From Acidisphaera sp035272265 (lineage in GTDB: Bacteria > Pseudomonadota > Alphaproteobacteria > Acetobacterales > Acetobacteraceae), in NCBI GenBank assembly GCA_035272265.1, contig DATEQV010000432.1, positions 1 through 21,976 of the forward strand: DNA of 21,976 nt, written 5' to 3'. How positions within the stretch are numbered: position 1 is the first letter of the stretch; each line of letters begins with the position of its first letter. The position numbers and the translations under genes are program-made. The notes beneath the pieces were generated by a model. The model saw nothing but the letters and a program-made list of their open reading frames with translations, was not told the origin of the DNA and ran no database searches. Of the stretch, positions 1 through 7,240 are shown piece by piece.

Positions 1-869
1 CGAAGATCGAGATCTACAATTCGCTGTTGTCCGAACAGGGCGTCCTCGGGTTCGAGTACGGCTACTCGCTCGCCGATCCGAAGACGCTGGTGCTGTGGGA
101 AGCGCAGTTCGGCGACTTCGCCAACGGCGCGCAGGTCATCATCGACCAGTTCCTCGCCAGCGGCGAGACCAAGTGGCTGCGCATGTCGGGCCTGACGCTG
201 CTGCTGCCGCACGGCTACGAGGGCCAGGGCCCGGAGCATTCGTCGGCGCGTCTGGAGCGCTACCTGCAGCTCTGCGCCGAGACCAACATGCAGGTGTGCA
301 ACATCACCACGCCGGCCAACTACTTCCACGCGCTGCGCCGGCAGCTGAGGCGCAACTTCCGCAAGCCGCTGGTCATCATGACGCCGAAAAGCCTGCTGCG
401 GCACAAGCTGGCGGTATCGAAGCTGGCGGAGATGACGGAGGACACCGGCTTCCTGCGCGTCATCCCGGAGATCGACGAGATCGCGCCGCCCGAAGCCGTC
501 AAGCGCGTCGTGCTGTGCACCGGCAAGGTCTACTACGACCTGCTCACCGCGCGGCGCGAGGCCAAGATCGACGACACGGCGATCGTGCGCGTCGAACAGC
601 TCTATCCGTATCCGGAACGCACGATCAGCAACCTGTTGCAGCCGTACGTGAACGCCGAGGTGGTGTGGTGCCAGGAGGAGCCGGAGAACATGGGCGCCTG
701 GCAGTTCATCGACCGGCATATCGAGGGGTCGCTCGCCCATATCGAGATCAGGGCAAAGCGTCCGCACTATGTCGGCCGCAAGTCGGCGGCGAGCCCGGCG
801 ACGGGTCTGGCGCGCACCCACGCGCGCGAGCAGGTGGCCCTGGTATCCGAGGCGCTCGGCGGCCGCTGA
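1..869 (+). CDS. sucA: 2-oxoglutarate dehydrogenase E1 component, C-terminal part (5' end outside window)
   Basis: This is the 3' end of the thiamine-diphosphate-dependent E1 subunit, which decarboxylates 2-oxoglutarate and passes the succinyl group to the lipoyl arm of SucB in the cytoplasmic TCA-cycle complex. The reading frame is open from base 3 and encodes about 288 residues of a protein that is usually 930-980 long, so roughly the first two thirds lie upstream. Visible hallmarks are FEYGYS, then WEAQFGDFANGAQ, then LLLPHGYEGQGPEHSSAR, which form the pyrimidine-binding transketolase-like domain, followed by the C-terminal domain with CTGKVYYDL and QEEPENMGAW. TTG at 27 is internal and is not a start. 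It is followed after 86 bases by sucB on the same strand, consistent with one operon. Identification is secure. Confidence 0.97.
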   Translation, partial: KIEIYNSLLSEQGVLGFEYGYSLADPKTLVLWEAQFGDFANGAQVIIDQFLASGETKWLRMSGLTLLLPHGYEGQGPEHSSARLERYLQLCAETNMQVCNITTPANYFHALRRQLRRNFRKPLVIMTPKSLLRHKLAVSKLAEMTEDTGFLRVIPEIDEIAPPEAVKRVVLCTGKVYYDLLTARREAKIDDTAIVRVEQLYPYPERTISNLLQPYVNAEVVWCQEEPENMGAWQFIDRHIEGSLAHIEIRAKRPHYVGRKSAASPATGLARTHAREQVALVSEALGGR

Positions 870-955
870 GCACGGCATTTCCGATCCGCGGCCGAGTGTC
901 CTAGGAAGCGCCCAGGGAAGCGCCCGGCGAGCGCGGCGGGCGGCAGGAGAGCGAG

Positions 956-2260
956 ATGGCGACGGAGATCAAGGTTCCGGCCTTGGGCGAGAGCGTGACC
1001 AGTGCGACGGTCGCGCGCTGGATGAAAAAGGCCGGGGACGCCGTCGCCGCCGACGAGCCGCTGGTGGAGCTCGAGACCGACAAGGTCACGGTGGAGGTTC
1101 CCGCCCCCGCCGCCGGCGTGCTCGCCAGCATCGCCGCCGATGAGGGGGCGGAGGTCGAGGTCGGCGCGCTGCTCGGCATGGTGGAGGCCAACGGCGCCGG
1201 CGCCGGTGCCAGGCCGCAGGCCCGGCCGGAGACGCCGGCTGCCGCGGAAGCCGCGCCACAGCCGGCGCGGCCTTCGGCGTCCGGCGCCAACCCGTCGCCG
1301 GGCGTGCACCCGCCGCCGCAGCCCCCCGGACCGGTCAGCCGCCCCGCCACGCCGCCGGCCGATCTCGCCGCGGCGCGCAGCCACGGGCCGATGCCGGCCG
1401 CGGCGAAGATGATGGCCGAGAGCGGCGTGCAGCCGACGCAGATCGGCGAGGGCACCGGCAAGGACGGTCGCATCACCAAGGGCGACGTGATCACGTTCCT
1501 CAGCCGACCCGCCTCCGCTGCACCCACCCCCGCCGCCCGCGCGCCACGTGAGCCGGACGCGCGCGAGGAGCGGGTGAAGATGACCCGCCTGCGCCGCACG
1601 ATCGCCGCGCGGCTGAAGGAGGCGCAGAACAACGCCGCGATGCTGACCACCTTCAACGAGGTGGACATGACGGCGGCGATGGCGCTGCGCGCCGAATATC
1701 GCGACGCGTTCGAGAAGAAGCACAACGGCACGCGCCTCGGCTTCATGTCGTTCTTCGTGCGCGCCTGTGTGGCCGCGTTGCAGGGATTCCCCGCCGTCAA
1801 CGGCGAGGTCGACGGCGACGAGATCGTCTACAAGCACTACGTCAACATGGGTATCGCGATCGGCGGCGCGAACGGCTTGGTGGTGCCCGTGCTGCGCGAT
1901 GCCGACCAGATGGGTTTCGCCGACATCGAGCGCGCGATCGCCGATTTCGGCCGCCGCGCGCGCGACGGCGCGCTGAAGCTGGAGGAGCTGACCGGCGGCA
2001 CGTTCAGCATCACCAACGGCGGCATCTACGGCTCGCTGATGTCGACGCCGATCCTCAATCCGCCGCAGTCCGGCATCCTGGGCATGCACAAGATCCAGGA
2101 GCGCCCGATGGTAGTCGGCGGCAAGATCGAGGCGCGGCCAATGATGTATGTCGCGCTGAGCTACGACCATCGCATCGTCGACGGCAAGGAGGCGGTCAGC
2201 TTCCTGGTGCGAGTCAAGGAAGGCGTGGAGGATCCGCGGCGCCTGCTGCTGGGACTGTAG
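956..2260 (+). CDS. sucB: Dihydrolipoamide succinyltransferase, E2 of 2-oxoglutarate dehydrogenase
   Basis: This is the core E2 subunit, which transfers the succinyl group from its lipoyl arm to CoA. It has 434 residues, slightly longer than many homologues because of a long Ala/Pro linker. Residues 1-76 form one lipoyl domain, with the lipoylated lysine in ETDKVTVEV (K43). Residues about 80-140 are the Ala/Pro-rich flexible linker. Residues about 143-182 are the peripheral-subunit-binding domain (PAAAKMMAESGV, then GKDGRITKGDV). From about 200 to the end is the acyltransferase domain, with the active-site motif SYDHRIVDGKEAV (H405, D409). The ATG at 956 follows a GGAG ribosome site and begins the expected MATEIKVPALGES-type N-terminus. 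The gene lies between sucA and lpd, and its stop is 3 bases before lpd. Identification is secure. Confidence 0.98.
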   Translation: MATEIKVPALGESVTSATVARWMKKAGDAVAADEPLVELETDKVTVEVPAPAAGVLASIAADEGAEVEVGALLGMVEANGAGAGARPQARPETPAAAEAAPQPARPSASGANPSPGVHPPPQPPGPVSRPATPPADLAAARSHGPMPAAAKMMAESGVQPTQIGEGTGKDGRITKGDVITFLSRPASAAPTPAARAPREPDAREERVKMTRLRRTIAARLKEAQNNAAMLTTFNEVDMTAAMALRAEYRDAFEKKHNGTRLGFMSFFVRACVAALQGFPAVNGEVDGDEIVYKHYVNMGIAIGGANGLVVPVLRDADQMGFADIERAIADFGRRARDGALKLEELTGGTFSITNGGIYGSLMSTPILNPPQSGILGMHKIQERPMVVGGKIEARPMMYVALSYDHRIVDGKEAVSFLVRVKEGVEDPRRLLLGL

Positions 2261-2263
2261 GCG

Positions 2264-3655
2264 ATGTCCGACAGTTTCGACCTGATCGTCATCGGCGCCG
2301 GGCCGGGCGGCTATGTCTGCGCGCTGCGGGCGTCGCAGCTCGGCATGAAGGTGGCGTGCGTCGAGAAGCGGGCCACACTCGGCGGCACCTGCCTGAACAT
2401 CGGCTGCATCCCGAGCAAGGCGCTGCTGCAGTCGAGCGAGGACTACGTGCAGGCGACGCACCGCTTCGCCGAGCACGGCATCATGATCGACGGCGTAAAG
2501 CTCGATCTGGCGCGGATGCAGAAGCGCAAGGGCGAGGTCGTCGCGGCCAACGTCAACGGCGTCGCCTTTCTGTTCAAGAAGAACAAGGTGACGTGGCTGA
2601 AGGGCGAAGGTCGCATCACGGCACCCGGCCGCGTGGCGGTGAACGGCACCGAGTACGACGCTAAGAACATCGTCATCGCCACCGGCAGCGAGAGCATGCC
2701 GCTGGCCGGCATCGAGGTGAACGAGCGCACCGTCGTCACATCGACCGGCGGCCTCGAGCTCGATCGCGTGCCCGAGCGGATGGTGGTGATCGGCGGCGGC
2801 TATATCGGGCTGGAGCTGGGCAGCGTGTGGCTGCGGCTGGGTGCGAAGGTGACCGTCGTGGAGTTCCTCGACCGGCTGGTGCCGACGATGGACACCGAGG
2901 TCGCCAAGACGTTCGAGCGCGTGCTGAGCAAGCAGGGGATGACGTTCCGCCTCGGCACCAAGGTGACGGCGGCGAGCGAAGGCAATGACGGCGTGACGCT
3001 GACGCTGGAGCCGGCGAAGGGCGGGCCTGCGGAGCAGATCAAGGCGGACGTGGTGCTGCTGTCGATCGGCCGTCGCGCGTACACGAACGGGCTCGGGCTG
3101 GAGACTGTGGGCGTGCAGACCGACGAGCGCGGGCGGGTGAAGACGAACGGCCACTACGCGACGAACGTGCCGGGCATCTACGCGATCGGCGACGTGATCG
3201 AAGGCCCGATGCTCGCCCACAAGGCTGAGGAAGAGGGCGTGGCGCTGGCCGAGATCATCGCCGGCCAGGCCGGGCACGTGAACTACGACGTCATTCCGGG
3301 CGTCGTGTACACATGGCCGGAGGTCGCCGCGATCGGCAAGACCGAGGACGAGCTGAAGGCCGCTTGTGTCGCCTACCGCGTCGGCAAGTTCCCGTTCACC
3401 GCGAACGGCCGCGCGCGCGCGATGGGCGAGACCGACGGTTTCGTGAAGATTCTCGCCGACAAGACAACCGATCGTATCCTGGGCGCGCACATCATCGGCC
3501 CGGACGCAGGGACGCTGATTGCCGAGCTGGCCACGGCCATGGAGTTCGGCGCCTCGGCCGAGGACGTCGCGCGCACCTGCCATGCGCACCCGAGCCTGAG
3601 CGAGGCGGTGAAGGAGGCGGCGCTGGCCGTCGAGGGCCGCGCGCTGCACATCTGA
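2264..3655 (+). CDS. lpd: Dihydrolipoyl dehydrogenase (E3)
   Basis: This FAD flavoprotein reoxidises the dihydrolipoyl arm of E2 and reduces NAD+. It has 463 residues, the normal family length. The N-terminal FAD-binding motif is GAGPGGY (11-17). The redox disulfide is in GGTCLNIGC (C43, C48). A second dinucleotide fold carries GGGYIGLELG for NAD. An ATG-type FAD-contact segment (YAIGDV) follows, and the C-terminal interface domain ends with HAHPSLSE, giving the catalytic H442-E447 pair. The ATG at 2264 is only 3 bases after the sucB stop, so the gene is almost certainly co-transcribed with it and translationally coupled. E3 can serve several 2-oxoacid complexes. The position here shows assignment to the 2-oxoglutarate complex but does not exclude sharing with pyruvate dehydrogenase. 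Confidence 0.97.
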   Translation: MSDSFDLIVIGAGPGGYVCALRASQLGMKVACVEKRATLGGTCLNIGCIPSKALLQSSEDYVQATHRFAEHGIMIDGVKLDLARMQKRKGEVVAANVNGVAFLFKKNKVTWLKGEGRITAPGRVAVNGTEYDAKNIVIATGSESMPLAGIEVNERTVVTSTGGLELDRVPERMVVIGGGYIGLELGSVWLRLGAKVTVVEFLDRLVPTMDTEVAKTFERVLSKQGMTFRLGTKVTAASEGNDGVTLTLEPAKGGPAEQIKADVVLLSIGRRAYTNGLGLETVGVQTDERGRVKTNGHYATNVPGIYAIGDVIEGPMLAHKAEEEGVALAEIIAGQAGHVNYDVIPGVVYTWPEVAAIGKTEDELKAACVAYRVGKFPFTANGRARAMGETDGFVKILADKTTDRILGAHIIGPDAGTLIAELATAMEFGASAEDVARTCHAHPSLSEAVKEAALAVEGRALHI

Positions 3656-3676
3656 TGGCGGGGGGGCAGGGGGCGG

Positions 3677-3955
3677 TCACGTCCCCCAGTCGAGCATGTC
3701 CTGCCAGTAGAGCACGGTGCAGCCAAGGAATGGCGGGACAGCCGGCATCCGCTTCACTGCGGCCTTCGCTGCCGCAGCGCCATCGTCGACTTCGGCGATG
3801 CCGCCCACGACATGACGCTCGAGCGCAAGGCACGGACGCGCGGTATTCTCGGCGGCCATGGGGTAGCCGATGAACACACCGAGGCCGAGCACGAGCAGGG
3901 CAAACGCAAGGAGACTGTCATCACGCATCTCGGCCGCCGCCGCGCTCGTTTGCAT
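3677..3955 (-). CDS. Possible small single-pass membrane protein, unknown function
   Basis: This ORF is not recognised. It lies on the minus strand in the 389-base gap between lpd and pdxA, where no plus-strand gene is convincing. Possible starts are GTG at 3991, ATG at 3955 and ATG at 3928, and none has a strong ribosome site. The version from 3928 would be 83 residues beginning MRDDS, with a clear membrane segment (LLAFALLVLGLGVFIGYPM) directly after it. A soluble tail of about 55 residues ends in YWQDMLDWGT. The membrane segment near the N-terminus is the main argument that the ORF is real. Against it are its shortness, the lack of a ribosome site and the frequency of chance ORFs in this GC-rich sequence. 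If real, it converges on lpd with 21 bases between the two stops. Confidence 0.4.
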   Translation of the reverse strand: MQTSAAAAEMRDDSLLAFALLVLGLGVFIGYPMAAENTARPCLALERHVVGGIAEVDDGAAAAKAAVKRMPAVPPFLGCTVLYWQDMLDWGT

Positions 3956-3992
3956 GATCCGACGGTTAGCGCCGGTGACCTGCGGGCACACT

Positions 3993-4002
3993 GAAGCGCT
4001 TC
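3993..4002. promoter_or_regulatory. 10-bp perfect palindrome upstream of pdxA
   Basis: GAAGCGCTTC is a perfect dyad 42 bases before the proposed pdxA start. It could be an operator or a chance palindrome. Ten-base perfect palindromes are not rare in GC-rich DNA, so this is noted for position only. Confidence 0.15.
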
Positions 4003-4044
4003 GGACTCGATGCGTTGCGAACGCGCCGGCGAGGGAGTGGTGTC

Positions 4045-5049
4045 GTGGCCTCGGCTAGCGCGCCGGCGCCGCTCGCGCTGACGATGGGCGATCCCGCCGG
4101 GGTCGGCGGCGAGATCACCGTGAAAGCATGGCAGGCGCTACGCGCGACCGGACCGGCGTTCGTCGCGCTGGACGACCCGGCACGTCTGCGCGCGATCGCA
4201 CCGGACCTGCCGGTGCGCGAGGTCGCATTACCCGAGGAGGTGGCGGCGACGTTCGCCGATGCGCTGCCGGTTCTGCCGACGGCACTCGCCGCGCCTGCGG
4301 TTCCCGGCCGGCCCGATCCGGCGAACGCGGCGGCGACGATCGCGGCGATCGAGCGCGCGGTCACGCTGGCCCTTGCCGGCCGTGTCGGCGGCGTCGTGAC
4401 GAACCCGATCAACAAGGCGGTGCTGTACGAGGCGGGCTTTCGCCATCCCGGTCATACCGAATTCCTCGCCGCCCTGACGCACGCGGCGAACCGGCCGGTG
4501 ATGATGCTCGCCTGTCCGGCGTTGCGGGTGGTGCCGGTGACGATCCACGTCTCGCTGCGCGCCGCGCTCGCGGCCCTCGACGCGGACGTCATCGTCGAGA
4601 CTTGCCGGATCACCCACGGCGCGCTGCGGCGCGATTTCGGCATCGCCGCGCCGCGTCTGGCGGTGGCGGGGTTCAATCCGCACGCCGGCGAGGGCGGCGC
4701 GATGGGCGATGAGGAGACGACGATCATCGCCCCCGCGCTGGCGGCGCTGCGGGCCGAGGGCATCGACGCCTCCGGCCCCTGGCCGCCGGACACGATGTTC
4801 ACCGAGGCCGCGCGGGCGCGCTACGACGTCGCGATCGGCATGTATCACGATCAGGTGCTGATCCCGCTCAAGACGCTCGACATGCACCACGGCGTGAACG
4901 TGACGCTCGGTCTGCCGATCGTGCGCACCTCGCCCGACCACGGCACCGCCTACGACATCGCGGGCAAAGGCGTGGCGGACCCGCGCAGCCTCATCGCCGC
5001 AATCCGCATGGCGGGCGAACTGGCGGCTGCGCGCCGCCGTTCCGGCTGA
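4045..5049 (+). CDS. pdxA: 4-hydroxythreonine-4-phosphate dehydrogenase
   Basis: This enzyme oxidises 4-phosphohydroxy-L-threonine with NAD(P), giving after decarboxylation the amino-ketone substrate that PdxJ uses to make pyridoxine 5'-phosphate. From the GTG at 4045 the product is 334 residues, the usual size. That start is chosen because GAGGGAG at 4031-4037 lies 7 bases upstream and the protein then begins MASASAPAPLALTMGDPAG. An upstream in-frame TTG at 4015 would add 10 residues but has no comparable site. Visible features are TMGDPAGVGGE, the substrate-binding PGHTEFLA (H137, T138), and the three metal-ligand histidines at H168, H213 (NPHAGEGG) and H268 (MYHDQVLIPLK), each two residues offset from the E. 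coli enzyme. It is paired here with pdxJ rather than with surA/ksgA as in many proteobacteria. Confidence 0.96.
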   Translation: MASASAPAPLALTMGDPAGVGGEITVKAWQALRATGPAFVALDDPARLRAIAPDLPVREVALPEEVAATFADALPVLPTALAAPAVPGRPDPANAAATIAAIERAVTLALAGRVGGVVTNPINKAVLYEAGFRHPGHTEFLAALTHAANRPVMMLACPALRVVPVTIHVSLRAALAALDADVIVETCRITHGALRRDFGIAAPRLAVAGFNPHAGEGGAMGDEETTIIAPALAALRAEGIDASGPWPPDTMFTEAARARYDVAIGMYHDQVLIPLKTLDMHHGVNVTLGLPIVRTSPDHGTAYDIAGKGVADPRSLIAAIRMAGELAAARRRSG

Positions 5050-5093
5050 CGTCCGGTCCCGGCTCTGGAAAGATGACCGTACCCTCGAAAGGG

Positions 5094-5110
5094 ATCACCA
5101 TATGTGTGAT
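5094..5110. promoter_or_regulatory. Short inverted repeat between pdxA and the 101-residue ORF
   Basis: ATCAC and GTGAT arms are separated by 7 bases (CATATGT) within the 114-base gap after pdxA. It is a candidate operator for the small ORF-pdxJ pair. The arms are only 5 bp and no known regulator consensus is matched with confidence. Confidence 0.15.
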
Positions 5111-5163
5111 GGCTCTGGCTGGGCGCGCATTGTGCCCGCCGGCCGCAGCAGGGGATCGCGCGA

Positions 5164-5469
5164 ATGGATGTCGTCCGGCTGGATCGCTCGGCGCTGATCC
5201 TGTCAGCCAATCCGGGGTTCTGGGGTGAGGTTCCCGCGCGCCTGCGTGGCGTGCAGGTACGGCAGACCGGCGCCGTGATCGAGCTGCAATGCTTCTTCGA
5301 CGGCACGCCCGGAACGGGCGACATCGAGACCGTCAGCATTATTGCAGGCAGGCTCGCAGCCGACTTTCCGGGGTTCGGTGTCGAAGAGCATGCCGAGCGT
5401 CTCGATGCACCGTGGCCGCTACCCAATCTTCCCAATTCTTTCATCATCTATCGCCGGAAGGAACCGTGA
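5164..5469 (+). CDS. Uncharacterised 101-residue protein coupled to pdxJ
   Basis: I do not recognise a named family. The ATG at 5164 follows AGGGGA (5150-5155) at an ideal 8-base spacing, and the stop overlaps the pdxJ start in a GTGA arrangement. Both points make this a real, translated gene likely coupled to pdxJ. The product is soluble, with no signal peptide or membrane segment. Its first part (SALILSANPGFWGEVPARL) looks helical. A central section alternates hydrophobic and polar residues (VQVRQTGAVIELQCFFDGTP), as in a beta hairpin. An acidic helix-like segment follows (GTGDIETVSIIAGRLAADFP). The tail is Pro-rich and ends FIIYRRKEP. This suggests a compact alpha/beta fold. The position suggests, but does not show, a role near vitamin B6 synthesis. 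It could equally be an unrelated passenger. Confidence 0.8.
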   Translation: MDVVRLDRSALILSANPGFWGEVPARLRGVQVRQTGAVIELQCFFDGTPGTGDIETVSIIAGRLAADFPGFGVEEHAERLDAPWPLPNLPNSFIIYRRKEP

Positions 5470-6185
5470 CCCACGTTCGCCTTGGCCTGAACATCGACCA
5501 CATCGCAACTGTGCGGAACGCGCGCGGCGGTGCGCATCCTGATCCTGTGGCGGCGGCCCTGCTCGCGGTCAAATCCCGTGCGGACGGCATCACCCTGCAC
5601 CTGCGCGAAGACCGCCGGCACATCCGCGACGACGACCTCGACCGGCTGCGCGCCGCCGATCTCGGCGCGCCGATCAACCTGGAGATGGCGGCGACCGACG
5701 AGATGGTGCGCATCGCCTGCGCCGCACGTCCGCACGCCTGCTGCATCGTCCCGGAGCGACGGGCGGAGGTCACCACCGAAGGCGGCCTCGACGCGGCCGG
5801 CCAGGCCGAGCAGTTGCGGCCGAAGATCGCGGCGCTGCGCGCGGCCGGCATCCGCGTGTCGCTGTTCATCGATCCCGACCCGCCGCAGCTGCGCGCCGCC
5901 GCCGATCTCGGCGCGCCGGTCGTCGAGCTGCACACCGGCGCCTACGCCGAAGGCCGCGAGGGCGAGCTGGAGCGCCTGCGTGCCGCCGCCGCGCTGACCG
6001 AAGGCCTCGGGCTGGAATGCCACGCGGGCCACGGACTGACCTACGACAACGTCGGGCCCGTCGCCGCCTTCCCGCAGGTTCGGGAGCTGAACATCGGACA
6101 CTTCCTGATCGGCCAGGCGATCATGGACGGGCTGCCGCACGTCATCGCGCACATGCGGGCCCTGATCGCCGCCGCGCGCGGCTAA
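5466..6185 (+). CDS. pdxJ: Pyridoxine 5'-phosphate synthase
   Basis: This enzyme condenses the PdxA product with 1-deoxy-D-xylulose 5-phosphate to form pyridoxine 5'-phosphate, the closing step of the DXP-dependent vitamin B6 pathway. From the GTG at 5466 it has 239 residues, the normal length for this TIM-barrel protein. The start is set by GGAAGGA at 5457-5463 and by the expected N-terminus (VRLGLNIDHIATVRNARGG). Longer frames reaching upstream are not supported. Visible active-site elements are GITLHLREDRRHI (H45), INLEMA (E73), and ECHAGHGLTYDNV near residue 190. Its start overlaps the stop of the 101-residue ORF by 4 bases, and its stop overlaps the stop of the convergent metallopeptidase gene by 4 bases. 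Confidence 0.97.
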   Translation: MTHVRLGLNIDHIATVRNARGGAHPDPVAAALLAVKSRADGITLHLREDRRHIRDDDLDRLRAADLGAPINLEMAATDEMVRIACAARPHACCIVPERRAEVTTEGGLDAAGQAEQLRPKIAALRAAGIRVSLFIDPDPPQLRAAADLGAPVVELHTGAYAEGREGELERLRAAAALTEGLGLECHAGHGLTYDNVGPVAAFPQVRELNIGHFLIGQAIMDGLPHVIAHMRALIAAARG

Positions 6186-7219
6186 TCGGAATCGTCTTGG
6201 CATACTGCGCGCACCGCGGTCCATTCGGCGTCGGTGAAGGCGTGCGCGCCGATCGCGGGCACCGTCACGGCGGCGATGCGGTCGGCGGTCGGCGGATGTG
6301 TCGCCAGGAACCCCGGCAGCTCGAACGAATGGCGCGCCTGGAGCAGCCGGAAGAACCGGCCGAGTCCGTCCGCGCGCAGGCCGGCTTCGTCCAGCGTGTG
6401 CAAGGCGCTCGCATCGGCCGACGCCTCGGCCGCACGGCTGCACGACAGCGTTGTCAGCTGCTCGCCGATCGTCGTCAGCGTGCCCGCGTCGCCGAAGCCG
6501 AGCGCAGTCGCGGCGAGCGCCATGCCGGCCTGCCGCAGCGCCATGACGAGCACGTCGCGATGCGCGACGTGGCCGAGTTCGTGCGCCAGCACGCCCGCCA
6601 CTTCATCGCCGTCCTCCGCGGTGTCGATCAGCCCGCGCAGCACGATCACGCGGTCGCCCGGCAGCGTGAAGGCGTTGATCCGTGCGTCGTCCAGCACCGT
6701 TACGGGCACCGGACGCGTGATGCCGGCGGTCACGCGCAGGCGGTCGGCGAGCCTCTGCAACGCCGCGTGGCCGTCCGCGCCGGTGCAGCGGTGGTGCAGC
6801 GCCGCCATCTGCGTCTCCACCGCCCGCCCCAGCCAGTCCTGCGCGGCGAACGGCACCAGCGGGGCGACCAGACGAGGCACGACAAAGACCAGCACCACTG
6901 CGACGCCGCCCAGGCAGGCCAGCCCGGAGAGGCCGAGCAGCCAAACCCGTCCCGCCTCGCGCCGGCGCTCCTTGCGCAGCGCGCGCAGGATGTCGGGCGG
7001 CAGGTCGTCGGGCCGGATCAGCAGGCGCCCCTCGGACCCCCGCAGCGTCACCCAGGCGGTGCCGTCCGGCAGGCGGTCCGTCAGGCGGACCCGGCGCAAC
7101 TTCCAGGCCTCGGCGCCGCCGCCGCCGGTCAGCCGCAGGCTGTCGCCCTCGACGGCGAGGGCGACGAGATGGGCGGCGGCGCGCTTGCCGTCGAAGTAGC
7201 GCCCCGCCCCCTCAGCCAT
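6182..7219 (-). CDS. M48-family membrane zinc metallopeptidase
   Basis: This is a membrane-anchored zinc peptidase of 345 residues. Residues 7-75 form a beta-rich N-terminal region (YFDGKRAAAHLVALAVEGD onward) of the kind seen in this M48 subgroup. One strong membrane segment follows at about 92-115 (WLLGLSGLACLGGVAVVLVF). The peptidase domain has the zinc motif HELGH (213-217) in VLAHELGHVAHRDV and a probable third zinc ligand E265 in SRAAEASADA. ATHPPTADRI near 307-315 is the usual substrate-side motif. The family includes HtpX, LoiP/YcaL and BepA; which of these it resembles functionally cannot be said. It follows the DUF898 gene by 21 bases, so the two form an operon, a pairing common in proteobacteria. 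No strong ribosome site precedes ATG 7219. Confidence 0.93.
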   Translation of the reverse strand: MAEGAGRYFDGKRAAAHLVALAVEGDSLRLTGGGGAEAWKLRRVRLTDRLPDGTAWVTLRGSEGRLLIRPDDLPPDILRALRKERRREAGRVWLLGLSGLACLGGVAVVLVFVVPRLVAPLVPFAAQDWLGRAVETQMAALHHRCTGADGHAALQRLADRLRVTAGITRPVPVTVLDDARINAFTLPGDRVIVLRGLIDTAEDGDEVAGVLAHELGHVAHRDVLVMALRQAGMALAATALGFGDAGTLTTIGEQLTTLSCSRAAEASADASALHTLDEAGLRADGLGRFFRLLQARHSFELPGFLATHPPTADRIAAVTVPAIGAHAFTDAEWTAVRAVCQDDSD

Positions 7220-7240
7220 CGGAACCGGCCCAAGCCCGGG

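Noticed and set aside
767..3649. Very long open frame (960 codons) on the minus strand opposite sucB and lpd
   Set aside because: It is the antisense shadow of highly conserved, correctly identified genes in GC-rich DNA. Its translation is an Arg/His/Ala/Asp-rich string with no domain, and it has no independent support.
3812..4058. Short plus-strand ORFs between lpd and pdxA
   Set aside because: They lack ribosome sites and give charged, low-complexity products. The minus-strand ORF with a membrane helix is the better candidate in this gap.
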